Part shown: in pieces, positions 9,359 through 17,590 of the stretch
How the letters are laid out: every line of letters begins with the position of its first letter
How positions within the stretch are numbered: the stretch's first letter is position 1
Assembly (NCBI GenBank): GCA_030427835.1
Contig: JAUICN010000001.1
Coordinates: 1-64,000 of the forward strand
Direction of reading: 5' to 3'
Source: Polyangia bacterium
GTDB lineage: Bacteria; Myxococcota_A; Polyangia; Polyangiales; JAUICN01
Length of the DNA: 64,000 bases
Position numbers and translations under genes: made by a program
The notes under the pieces: generated by a model
What the model saw: only the letters and a program-made list of their open reading frames with translations
The model's database searches: none
What the model was told of the DNA's origin: nothing

Positions 9359-10917
9359 GGGGCACCTCCCCGAACCGGCGTTGACGTGGCCGCCGCAATG
9401 GCCGTGCGGGCCTGCTCGCGATCGTCAAAGTGCTTCGGTCCGGCGGCTGAAATCTGCTGGGTCTCATGGCCCTTGCCCGCGATAAGCACCACATCGCCAG
9501 GTTGGGCACGTTGAATCGCTCGCGCGATGGCACGGCAACGATCGGGTTGGATCCAGGCACCGTTGTCCCGTGTTAACTCTCCCACGGCCAGGTGGATCCC
9601 CGCTTCTTTCACACCCTGGGCGATGTGCTCCAGGATGGCTGTGGGGTCCTCGCTCCGTGGGTTGTCATCGGTTAACACAAGCACGTCCGCGGCCTTACCC
9701 GCCACGCGCCCCATCACGGCCCGTTTGCTGTGGTCGCGGTCGCCGCCGGCCCCAAATACGGCCCACAGCTTCCCTTCAGGGCCAAGTTGGCCTCGGCAGG
9801 CGTGCAACGCGGCCCGAAGCGCATCGGGCGTGTGTGCATAGTCCACAAACACGTGCACACCGCGTGGATCATCAATCGCTTCCATACGACCGGGAACCTG
9901 CGCAAGGTGGGTCAGCCCCTGAACCACCGTTGCAGGGTCCAGGCCCAGGGCCAATCCAACGCCTGCCGCCACCGCCATGTTTTGATGGTTGTGGGCGCCG
10001 AACAGGGAAGACACAAAGCAGTACTCGTCACCGCCGACCCATAGGGAAAGTTCTGAAGGCAGCTCGCCGTTCATCTCTGGTTCCACGACCACAAAGGCTT
10101 CCCCATCGTGGTGGCTCCCGCAGCTCCATAGGGGGCCGCCATAGTGGGCCGTCTGCAAGCCTTGGGCGGCCAACCCATCGAACCACTCCTGACCCACCTT
10201 GTCGTCTGTGGCGATGGCCGCGCACCGAAAGCGCTGGGGCTCAAAAAGACGTGCCTTTGCTTGCCGGTACGCCTCCATGGACCCGTGGAAATCCAGATGA
10301 TCGTTGGATAGATTGGTAAAGGCAGCCACATCAAATTGAATGCCATCCACCCGGTGGAGAGCCAGGGCGTGACTGGAGACCTCCATGACGAGGTGATCCC
10401 GACCTTGTTTGACGGCTTGTGCTGCCGCGCGATGGATATCGTCTGCTTCGGGGGTGGTCAGCGCCGGAAGGTTGAGGTTCAGGTCGGAGCCAATGGTTCC
10501 AAGAAGGGCGGGTGATTTCCCCGCGGCTTTTAATATGGCGTGAACTAGCCACGCGGTGGTGGTTTTTCCATTTGTGCCGGTGATCCCGACGACCCGTAGT
10601 TGATCGGTGGGTTTGCCGTACACGTGATGGGCAAGGGGGCCAAGGGCCGCCCGCGTGTTGGGAACGAGGAGGGTAGGAATGGACAGGCTGGAAATCGAGG
10701 CCTGGCGCGCCTCCTGGATGGCCACCGCAACCGCACCATTGTCCTGGGCCTGGGCAATGAACTGTGCGCCATCCACGTTGTTTCCGGCAATGGCCACAAA
10801 GAGATCACCGGGCCCTACCCTACGGGAATCGTGCTGTACGCCGCGTACAACTACGCCCTCGGGCACCGTCGAGGCGAACGTTCCGAACTGGGAAAGGGAA
10901 GCCAAAGCAACGCTCAC
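9355..10917 (-). CDS. murE: UDP-MurNAc-tripeptide synthetase MurE (meso-DAP type)
   Basis: Adds the third stem-peptide residue. The DNPRSEDP motif is the form linked to meso-diaminopimelate recognition, so the wall is inferred to be DAP-type. Other motifs are DSRRVGPGDLFVA, the P-loop TGTNGKTTT (residues 113-121), TTPEADDIH, EVSSHAL and NLSNDHLDFHGSM. The start is a GTG at 10917 that overlaps the ftsI stop as GTGA, with GGGGAGG 8 nt upstream, giving 520 residues. In-frame ATGs at 10944 and 11001 would overlap ftsI more and add unconserved sequence. The 3' end overlaps murF by 4 nt. Confidence 0.95.
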   Translation of the reverse strand: MSVALASLSQFGTFASTVPEGVVVRGVQHDSRRVGPGDLFVAIAGNNVDGAQFIAQAQDNGAVAVAIQEARQASISSLSIPTLLVPNTRAALGPLAHHVYGKPTDQLRVVGITGTNGKTTTAWLVHAILKAAGKSPALLGTIGSDLNLNLPALTTPEADDIHRAAAQAVKQGRDHLVMEVSSHALALHRVDGIQFDVAAFTNLSNDHLDFHGSMEAYRQAKARLFEPQRFRCAAIATDDKVGQEWFDGLAAQGLQTAHYGGPLWSCGSHHDGEAFVVVEPEMNGELPSELSLWVGGDEYCFVSSLFGAHNHQNMAVAAGVGLALGLDPATVVQGLTHLAQVPGRMEAIDDPRGVHVFVDYAHTPDALRAALHACRGQLGPEGKLWAVFGAGGDRDHSKRAVMGRVAGKAADVLVLTDDNPRSEDPTAILEHIAQGVKEAGIHLAVGELTRDNGAWIQPDRCRAIARAIQRAQPGDVVLIAGKGHETQQISAAGPKHFDDREQARTAIAAATSTPVRGGAP

Positions 10918-13268
10918 GGCCTGGACCTCCCCGCCACGGCCCATAGGTTCCCATTCCCAGGGACATGGGCTGAACCCGAAGGATGGATTGAAGACTGCCA
11001 CCGGTTCCCAGGAGAGGGAGAGTTGCCGCCCGATTGCCCGCGGGTTCCCCCCTGCAATTGATGTTCAGGATAGAGTGCCGGAGCAAGGCTGGGTCGCGTT
11101 TGGGAGTTGGCCGGTTGGGCCCCCGTTGGATAGGGCGTGCTGGGTGCGAGCGTGAACCAGACGTCGCCCAGACTTGGGGGCTCGGAACGCACCGTGTTGG
11201 CCGCCAGGGGAGCGGGAATAAATCGCTGATCGATCACAATGCCCGTGCCCTCAAAATGGGGCACCACGTTCCGACGGGCGGCTTCGTGCATGGCCTGGCG
11301 TGCGGTGCGGCCCAACATGGATTTGACGGGGCTGTCGTCCCGGGGGCGAACACTGGCGGGAGATGTTGCTGTCCCCGGCTTTCCCTCAAGCATCGCTTCC
11401 CGACGGGCCTGCGCAGCCTCCCGTTGATGGCGAAGATGGCGGCCCAGTACCACCGAGCGCCGTGCGGAGGGTACCCCGAGGTGACGCAACGACGCGGTGG
11501 CGACCTTGCGGAACACGGGCCCCGCCACCACGCCACCGTAGTGGGCAATGGCGGGCTCATCGATGGCCACAGAAATCACGAGCCGTGGGTTTTCAGCAGG
11601 CACGAACCCCACAAAGGATGCCAACCAACTGTTCTTGGCGTAGCCCCCCTTTCGGTCGTTCGCCTTTTGGGCCGTGCCTGTTTTGCCTCCCACAAGGAAT
11701 CCGTCCACGGCCGCAGCGGCCCCTGTACCGTGGTCGGAAGTGACGGCGGTCATCATCTGGCGCACCAAACGACTGATCCGTGGGGGCACCGGTTGCCGGA
11801 GGGTGCTGGGACGCCCCTCCTGGGAAACGTCACCGTCTGTGGTCACCACCCGCCTTACCAGCACCGGCCTCATGAGCCTCCCCCCATTGGCCAGGGCCGC
11901 CGTGGCCATGGCCATTTGGAGGTTGGTGACGCTCATGCCCTGACCAAACGCAATGGTGGCGGTGTCCATCTCGTACCACTTGCTGTAGTGACGCAGGATG
12001 CCTGCCGTTTCCCCGGGAAGGGGCACGCCCGTTTCGGAACCAAACCCAAACTGGCGAAGCACGCGAAACAACCGCTTGCGACCCATGGCCTGGGCGATTT
12101 TTGCGGTGCCAATATTGCTTGAATAGGCCAACACTTCCGCCGGTGTCAGATCACCGTAGGGCTTGGAATCGTGGATGGTTTCATCCGCCACATCCATGGC
12201 GCCTTCCTCGCAGAAGATGGGCTGGTCGAGCGCCACAGCACCGGAGGCCAGGGCCCCTGCGATGGTAAAGGGTTTCATGGTGGAGCCCGGTTCAAACCGG
12301 TCTGTGACGGATCGATTGCGCCTGTGGGATGGCGGTGCCTGGGTGGGTTGGTTCGGGTTGAACGTGGGGTAGTTGGCAAGGGCGAGAATCTCCCCTGTAC
12401 TTGGGTCCACCACCACTACGCTGCCTGCCTTGGCTTCAAAGGTTTGCACCGCGAGTGCAAGCTCTCGCTCCACCACGTGTTGAATGGTTTTGTCCAGGGT
12501 GAGGTACACGTCGTCGCCCTGGGTGGTGCGGCCGTCGAGCAGTTGTTCTGAAAACACCACATGGCCACGTCGGTCCCGCAGGGCTGGGATCTGGCGCTCG
12601 GAACCCCGGAGTTCATCATTGAGGGATAGCTCTACCCCCTCGATGCCCACCCCATCCACGTTGGAGAAACCCAACACATGGGCGGCGAGTTCGCGATTGG
12701 GGTAAAAGCGACGGGCCTCCTTGGTGGTGGCAAGGCCCGGAATGTTGAGTGCCTTGGCTGCTCTGGCCTGACGGGGGCTTACACGGCGTTTGATCCACAC
12801 AAAGTAACGCTCGAGGGACAGGCGCTGCGCAATGCGTTCCGGGTTTACACCCAATACCTGTGCCAGGGCCCGGGCCCCCTGGGCGGGCACCCCCCCCGCA
12901 CGGCGAAATTGCTTGGGGTTCACCCAAACGCTTTCGACCTCCACACTGACGGCCAACTCCGAACCGTTGCGGTCGTAGATGGTGCCCCGTTTGGGCGTTA
13001 GCTTCAGGTCCTTGAAGTATTGCTTTTCGGCCATGGACTGGAGTTCAGCCCCCTGACGAATCTGGAGGTCGGCGGCACGGCGCACGACCAGGCCCGCGCC
13101 CAACAACACCACCGAGGCAATGAGGCCCATGCGCAAGTGCATCCACCTTCGGCTTCCCCAGCGTTCCGAATGGGTGAGTGCATGGTCCACCACCTTTGTG
13201 CGCCGGCTCGATCCCCTGGCACCCGGGCGCGAGAAACGCTTTCGCCCTGCTGTTGCCTTCGCAAACAT
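10914..13268 (-). CDS. ftsI: Septal transpeptidase FtsI (PBP3) with long C-terminal tail
   Basis: Class B penicillin-binding protein that crosslinks septal peptidoglycan with FtsW. One N-terminal membrane helix lies at about residues 46-63, then the dimerisation domain (RGTIYDRNGSELA) and the transpeptidase domain with S329-T-M-K332, S383-S-N and K529-T-G. At 784 residues it is about 200 longer than E. coli FtsI. After the catalytic domain a basic linker and a degenerate PASTA-like module (about 660-695, VVPHFEGTGIVIDQRFIPAP) are followed by a Pro/Ser/Gly-rich end. The start overlaps the ftsL stop as TAATG and the stop overlaps murE as GTGA. The PASTA call is an inference from a weak match. 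Confidence 0.94.
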   Translation of the reverse strand: MFAKATAGRKRFSRPGARGSSRRTKVVDHALTHSERWGSRRWMHLRMGLIASVVLLGAGLVVRRAADLQIRQGAELQSMAEKQYFKDLKLTPKRGTIYDRNGSELAVSVEVESVWVNPKQFRRAGGVPAQGARALAQVLGVNPERIAQRLSLERYFVWIKRRVSPRQARAAKALNIPGLATTKEARRFYPNRELAAHVLGFSNVDGVGIEGVELSLNDELRGSERQIPALRDRRGHVVFSEQLLDGRTTQGDDVYLTLDKTIQHVVERELALAVQTFEAKAGSVVVVDPSTGEILALANYPTFNPNQPTQAPPSHRRNRSVTDRFEPGSTMKPFTIAGALASGAVALDQPIFCEEGAMDVADETIHDSKPYGDLTPAEVLAYSSNIGTAKIAQAMGRKRLFRVLRQFGFGSETGVPLPGETAGILRHYSKWYEMDTATIAFGQGMSVTNLQMAMATAALANGGRLMRPVLVRRVVTTDGDVSQEGRPSTLRQPVPPRISRLVRQMMTAVTSDHGTGAAAAVDGFLVGGKTGTAQKANDRKGGYAKNSWLASFVGFVPAENPRLVISVAIDEPAIAHYGGVVAGPVFRKVATASLRHLGVPSARRSVVLGRHLRHQREAAQARREAMLEGKPGTATSPASVRPRDDSPVKSMLGRTARQAMHEAARRNVVPHFEGTGIVIDQRFIPAPLAANTVRSEPPSLGDVWFTLAPSTPYPTGAQPANSQTRPSLAPALYPEHQLQGGTRGQSGGNSPSPGNRWQSSIHPSGSAHVPGNGNLWAVAGRSRP

Positions 13269-13573
13269 TATCGGAGTCGCCCCCGGGCATGGGAGTTGTT
13301 TTTACCCATGCCCACCACCTCGTCTTCGGTGGGCATGCGCATGCCCAGATCCCTGCGGGCCGTTAGCTCCACCCGATCCACCTGGCGAAGTGTGGCGGCC
13401 TCCACAGAGAGAAGGCGCCGTTGCTCCAGAAGCTGGCGTTGTTCGCGGCGGGCGTGACCCACGTCGTACCCCAGGCGTACCGTTTCAAAACGGATGGCCA
13501 AATGGCCGATGAACGCTGCCGCGCAAGCAAGAATGGCCACCGCCCAGAGACCGAGGAAACGGGAGCTCTTCAT
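13268..13573 (-). CDS. ftsL: Cell division protein FtsL-like
   Basis: Short bitopic protein of 101 residues between rsmH and ftsI, the standard ftsL position. One membrane helix at about residues 6-26 is followed by a charged, heptad-like coiled-coil segment (about 36-70) ending in an RRDLGMRMPTEDEVV stretch. FtsL C-termini often carry such a RELGM-like motif. FtsL activates FtsWI with FtsQ and FtsB. Sequence conservation in this family is low, so the call rests mainly on topology, motif and position. The ATG overlaps the rsmH stop (ATGA) and follows a near-perfect Shine-Dalgarno, GGAGGTGA. Confidence 0.88.
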   Translation of the reverse strand: MKSSRFLGLWAVAILACAAAFIGHLAIRFETVRLGYDVGHARREQRQLLEQRRLLSVEAATLRQVDRVELTARRDLGMRMPTEDEVVGMGKNNSHARGRLR

Positions 13574-14493
13574 AGGTCACCTCCCGCGTCTAGCTCGGGT
13601 TCCCGCGCCCGTTCGAAGACTCGCAGTTTGGCACTTCGGGAGCGGCGGTTCTGGGACGCCTCCTCCTCTGAAGGAATGCGTGGCTTGCGATGGACCGGTG
13701 CCCCGCATTCCATATCGCGGAACGTGTGTTTGACGATGCGGTCTTCCAGGGAATGGAAACTGATAATGGCGGCTCGCCCCCCGGGCTTCAACAGGGCGGG
13801 CAAACTGGCAAGCAGGGTTTCCAACTCCTCCAGCTCACGGTTGATGGCAATGCGGATGGCCTGGAAGGTTCGGGTGGCGGAATCCCTGCCGCTCGACCGT
13901 GGGCCCATCACACTGTGCACGGCCCGCCGAAGATCCTGGGTGGTGTTGAGATTGCCTTCGCTGGAGCGCAGTTTGAGTCGACGGGCGATGGCGCGGGAAC
14001 GGCGTTCTTCCCCAAACTTGTACAGCACATCGGCCAAATCGTTTTCCGCGGTGGCCGCAATCCAATCCACCGCGGGCTCTCCTACCGTGGGGTCCATTCG
14101 CATGTCCAGGGGGCCTTCCGCCTGCAGGGAGAAACCACGTTCTGCGGTGTCCAGCTGATGGGAACTCACACCGAGATCCGCAATGAGGCCGTCGACCTGG
14201 TCCACCTGGACTCCCTGCAGAAGTTGGGATGTGTTTCCCATGGTGCCCTGGATGGCCCGGAAGCGATCCCCGAAGGATGCCAACCTTTCGCTGGCTGCGG
14301 TACAGGCGGCGGGGTCCCTGTCTACGCCAATCACACGCCCGGTGGGGGAGGACTGCTCAAGCAAGTATTCCGCGTGGCCGCCTCCGCCCAGGGTGACGTC
14401 CGCGTACACCCCCGCGGGATTCGGTTGCAGGGATTCCACGGTCTCCGCTCGCATGACCGTCACGTGATGAAACCCCGGTGCTGTCTCACTCAT
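13570..14493 (-). CDS. rsmH: 16S rRNA (cytosine-1402-N4) methyltransferase RsmH
   Basis: S-adenosylmethionine-dependent methyltransferase modifying C1402 of 16S rRNA, usually second in dcw clusters (mraW). The N-terminal HHVTVMRAETVESL, the SAM loop DVTLGGGGHAEYLL, DLGVSSHQLDTAERGFS and the late ISFHSLEDRIVKHTF motif are all present. The chosen ATG (14493, 307 aa) overlaps the mraZ stop as ATGA with GGAG 8 nt upstream. An ATG at 14619 would place 42 unconserved residues inside mraZ. The 3' end overlaps ftsL by 4 nt. Confidence 0.96.
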   Translation of the reverse strand: MSETAPGFHHVTVMRAETVESLQPNPAGVYADVTLGGGGHAEYLLEQSSPTGRVIGVDRDPAACTAASERLASFGDRFRAIQGTMGNTSQLLQGVQVDQVDGLIADLGVSSHQLDTAERGFSLQAEGPLDMRMDPTVGEPAVDWIAATAENDLADVLYKFGEERRSRAIARRLKLRSSEGNLNTTQDLRRAVHSVMGPRSSGRDSATRTFQAIRIAINRELEELETLLASLPALLKPGGRAAIISFHSLEDRIVKHTFRDMECGAPVHRKPRIPSEEEASQNRRSRSAKLRVFERAREPELDAGGDL

Positions 14494-14942
14494 AGGCCCA
14501 ACTCCGAGAGGCGCGTGGCCACGAGGAGCCGTTGCTCCGGGTCTTCGAGTACCTGGGACTGGGCGTCCTGGAAGGCGCTCTTTGACCAAAGCTCCACATG
14601 CCGGCCCATGCCAGCCCACATGGCCTTGCGTGTGAGACCCGCGTGTTCGCGCAGGGTTCCGGGGATGAGTAGGCGACCGAGCTTATCGATGTCGCATTCC
14701 ACGGCACCGGATACATAGATGCGGCGAATCATGGCCACGCTGGGATCAAACTGGGGAAGTGCAGCCAACCTCTCCTCAAAGGCCATCCATTCCCCCATGG
14801 GATAGGCCACGACACAGGGATCCAGCCCCGCGGTCAGCACGAGTTTTTGCTCGCCCAACCCCGCCAACACCTCCCGAAACCGGGAGGGCAAGGACGTTCG
14901 CCCCTTGGCATCCACCGCATGTTCATGACGACCTCGAAACAC
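14490..14942 (-). CDS. mraZ: Transcriptional regulator MraZ
   Basis: AbrB-like DNA-binding protein that opens the dcw cluster and in studied bacteria represses its own operon. The 150-residue product has the two SpoVT/AbrB-like halves: FRGRHEHAVDAKGRTSLPSR at the N-terminus and SGAVECDIDKLGRLLIPGTL in the second half, with the expected DxxGR motif in each. The start is GTG with GGAGAAG about 5 nt upstream. The upstream region has two TGGTA boxes in 10-bp phase, consistent with autoregulation. The gene overlaps rsmH by 4 nt. Confidence 0.95.
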   Translation of the reverse strand: MFRGRHEHAVDAKGRTSLPSRFREVLAGLGEQKLVLTAGLDPCVVAYPMGEWMAFEERLAALPQFDPSVAMIRRIYVSGAVECDIDKLGRLLIPGTLREHAGLTRKAMWAGMGRHVELWSKSAFQDAQSQVLEDPEQRLLVATRLSELGL

Positions 14943-15242
14943 CGAACTTCTCCGGCAGCAAGATTGGCACTATTTACCACTTCTTACCACCTCATTCCGC
15001 CCAATCCCCTGAAGGTCCAATTTTGGGGTCAGAGCACCCACCCCAAAACCACGCCCCAAAATGACCCAGGTTGGTTTCACGCCCCCGTTCGCCCTTCTGG
15101 CAACTCCATGATTTGTCCTATGCCCAGCAACCCATTTGTAGGCTTAATACCATGACATTATTCGGACAATTTCGAACCTGGGTCGTTTTTGGATACAGGG
15201 CTCCGGGCTTGGCCTATCGATTGCTTAAGGAACTCAGGTTCT
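14943..15242. other. Divergent intergenic region mraZ / unknown lipoprotein
   Basis: About 300 bases separate the divergent mraZ and unknown lipoprotein starts. The left part holds the TGGTA boxes. The middle has G/C-tract-rich sequence (AACCACGCCCC, CCCAAAACC) without a clear hairpin. The right part is AT-richer and probably contains the promoter of the plus-strand gene, but no convincing -35/-10 pair could be assigned on either strand. Confidence 0.5.
14975..14989 (-). promoter_or_regulatory. Probable MraZ operator boxes upstream of mraZ
   Basis: Read on the minus strand, TGGTA occurs twice with 5-nt spacers (10-bp period), and a third, degenerate TGCCA follows in the same phase. Known MraZ operators are TGGGN repeats with 5-nt spacers. 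Here the fourth base is T in place of G, so the assignment is inferred from period, position about 35 nt before the mraZ start and resemblance only. Confidence 0.5.
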
Positions 15243-16562
15243 ATGCGGTACGTGAAATTATGGAAGTTGATTGGGGTCGTTGGCTGTTGGGCGATGGGCC
15301 AAGGGTGCACTTTGGAGCCGCCGGCGCACGGTCACAAAAGCGACCGTTTGGATCATCATGAGACCAATCCCCAATGCGATGAGTTCGCAAGGGCCCTGCT
15401 ACCGTTTGTGAACGGAGGGCTGGAGCAATCTCCAAAAGCCGCTCCACAAACCGTTCAGGAGAAGGTTGTCTCCCACTGGGAGGGTTGGATAACGCCGGCG
15501 CTTGAGAAATTTGGGCATCCACAGGATCTCCACGTAGAGGTTCGTTGGCGAAATCTACGCACGACGCTCGTCGATGTGCCACAGAACATCCCTCCCCAGG
15601 AGGGAGAACCTGCGTTGGAGGTGGTCCTTTTTAATACGACCCACGCGATTGCCTTTCGTGCGACCCGTTTTTTTCGCCTCCGTGGAATGGGCCCGCCCAA
15701 GGTCTCCCAATGGGCGATGTTTGACCTGCAACCTGTGGAGTCGGAATCGGCGGATCCACCGCATGTCACCCATCGCCTTCGGGGCTGTGCAAGTTCGCAC
15801 CGCGGAGGTTCCGAGTCCATGAGGACTTCTGGTGAGGATGTCACTCCTTACTTGAGGGAACTTTTGATCCAGAAGTCGATACTCTTTACCTATCTCGACG
15901 ATGCCGGGGATCATTGGAAGCGTGATCCGAGAGTTGTGGCGGGAATGCCAACCCTCCACGCAATCTCAGTGGATGGGTATGGTTTTTTTTCAGACGCGAT
16001 TTTTGGGGAAGAAGAGCTTCGGGCCGTGGGTACGTTGGGCCACCCGGTTGCTCTGCGACTGGCCCATACGAGAGCAAGGGCAGGAAAGTCGTCTGACGAT
16101 CTTGAGTCCCTTTTCTCCATGCCCAAACTGGTTCACCTCAGCCTGAGCACCCGGCAATTTTCCTTTTCACTTGCGCAACACTTTGGGTGGTCTTCCGCCA
16201 GCGTAACCACACTGACCGTGGGCCGCGAGCTCGGAAAATCAGAATGGTTTGACGCACAGGAAATCGAACCTCTGTCAGAGGTGTTTCCTGCACTCAACCT
16301 GCTGAGTTTCGAACAGGGCTCCACCCTAGATGAGGATAAATTTACGCACCTACTGGAGCACTGGCCTCCCACGCTTCGGGTACTCAAAGTTCCGCACCAG
16401 GTGTGGCGCGACGGCTTTGATGAACTCCTAAAGGTGGAGGAGCGTCTACGGGAGAAAAACCACCTCTTCCGGGTCACGTTGCAGGTTCCTTCTAGCTCAT
16501 TTTCAGACGGGGATGTGGCCGTGCTCCGGGAAAAGTTCCTGGGAGGCGTATCGGTCTACTAA
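15243..16562 (+). CDS. Unknown exported protein, LRR-like C-terminal half
   Basis: I do not recognise this gene. From the ATG at 15243 it encodes 439 residues starting MRYVKLWKLIGVVGCWAMG, a short signal sequence with possible lipobox cysteines at 15 (VVGC) or 23. An in-frame ATG at 15189 would put 18 residues before the signal. The C-terminal half has spaced leucine patterns such as MPKLVHLSLS, SVTTLTVG, FPALNLLSFEQ and PPTLRVLKVP, which resemble irregular leucine-rich repeats. It stands alone on the plus strand between mraZ and thiL, and thiL follows closely, so the two may be cotranscribed. Cell-surface or periplasmic location is inferred. No function is proposed. Confidence 0.7.
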   Translation: MRYVKLWKLIGVVGCWAMGQGCTLEPPAHGHKSDRLDHHETNPQCDEFARALLPFVNGGLEQSPKAAPQTVQEKVVSHWEGWITPALEKFGHPQDLHVEVRWRNLRTTLVDVPQNIPPQEGEPALEVVLFNTTHAIAFRATRFFRLRGMGPPKVSQWAMFDLQPVESESADPPHVTHRLRGCASSHRGGSESMRTSGEDVTPYLRELLIQKSILFTYLDDAGDHWKRDPRVVAGMPTLHAISVDGYGFFSDAIFGEEELRAVGTLGHPVALRLAHTRARAGKSSDDLESLFSMPKLVHLSLSTRQFSFSLAQHFGWSSASVTTLTVGRELGKSEWFDAQEIEPLSEVFPALNLLSFEQGSTLDEDKFTHLLEHWPPTLRVLKVPHQVWRDGFDELLKVEERLREKNHLFRVTLQVPSSSFSDGDVAVLREKFLGGVSVY

Positions 16563-16626
16563 CGCACTCCACAGCCGCCAGCGGTGCCTGGATTGCGAAA
16601 CCAGGGCCCGTGGGCCACGGTGGAGT

Positions 16627-17586
16627 GTGCTTGAGTTTGAACTGCTGGAGGCCTTGCATTCCCTGTTTGCAACGGACAAACAGGTGGTGGTCGGTGCCTG
16701 CCCCGTGCCTGTGGGCATTGGCGACGATGGTGCGGTGTTGCAGGTGGGTGGTGCCCAGCTGGCGGTGAGTGTGGATGCCCAGGTGGAAGGGGTGCATTTT
16801 AGGCGCGCGTGGTTGAGCTGGGAGGACGTGGGGTTTCGGGCATTGGCCTCGGCGGCCAGTGATTTGGCGGCCATGGGCGCAGGCGTGGAGTTTGCCCTGC
16901 TGTCCGTGTTTGCTCCCAGGGGTATGACCGATGACCATGTGCTGGCGGTTCACCGTGGTGTAAAAGAAGCGGCCGGCGACTCGATGCGCATCGTCGGTGG
17001 CAACGTATCCACCGCGTCGGAGTTTTCCATTTCTACGACCGTGATGGGGAAAGTGCCGGGTGCCATTCTACGGCGAAGTGGCGCACAGGTTGGAGATACG
17101 GTGTTTGTGACCGGACCTGTAGGTCTTGCCGGATTGGGTTGTGCGGCCTTGTCTTCGGATGCCGGTTTTGAAGACGCCCCGGTGCTTGCGAACGCCGTGA
17201 ACCGATGGCGACGACCACAGGTGGATTTTGGATTGGGGCCACCGCTTGGGCAGGTGGCTACGGCCGCCATCGATATCTCGGACGGGCTTGGCCAGGACCT
17301 TGAGCACCTCTGCCGTGCCAGCGGTGTGGATGCAGTGGTCGAACTGAACGCTGTGCCCGAGTTTGAGCAAACCTGCTCTGGCTTTGAAGCACTCGGGAGC
17401 AACTCACGCTACGGAATCGTGAACGGCGGCGAGGACTACGTGGTTCTATTCACTGCACCGGACTCGCCCCATGCGCGCGCCCTGGGCGTACCGATTGGCG
17501 TGCTTCAAGCTGGAGATGGCAAGGTAAGCTTCACCGTGCAGGGATCTCCGGTAGACGTTGCGGTGGATGGCTTCCAACACCGCTAG
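16627..17586 (+). CDS. thiL: Thiamine-monophosphate kinase ThiL
   Basis: Phosphorylates thiamine monophosphate to the cofactor thiamine pyrophosphate in the cytoplasm. AIR-synthase/PurM-type fold motifs are seen: IGDDGAVL, VDAQVEGVHF, SDLAAMGA, the VGGNVSTA segment and DISDGLGQDLEHL, and the NGGEDYVVLF motif near the C-terminus. The GTG at 16627 gives 319 residues starting LEFELLEALHSLF, which matches the usual ThiL N-terminus. An ATG at 16513 would overlap the upstream gene by 50 nt. Neither has an ideal ribosome-binding site. No thiamine riboswitch is visible upstream. Its stop lies 4 nt from the convergent pyrB stop. Confidence 0.92.
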   Translation: MLEFELLEALHSLFATDKQVVVGACPVPVGIGDDGAVLQVGGAQLAVSVDAQVEGVHFRRAWLSWEDVGFRALASAASDLAAMGAGVEFALLSVFAPRGMTDDHVLAVHRGVKEAAGDSMRIVGGNVSTASEFSISTTVMGKVPGAILRRSGAQVGDTVFVTGPVGLAGLGCAALSSDAGFEDAPVLANAVNRWRRPQVDFGLGPPLGQVATAAIDISDGLGQDLEHLCRASGVDAVVELNAVPEFEQTCSGFEALGSNSRYGIVNGGEDYVVLFTAPDSPHARALGVPIGVLQAGDGKVSFTVQGSPVDVAVDGFQHR

Positions 17587-17590
17587 TAAA

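Noticed and set aside
11034-12122. 362-codon plus-strand open frame inside ftsI
   Set aside because: Opposite to the FtsI transpeptidase domain with its catalytic motifs; translation is Gly/His/Arg-rich and featureless.
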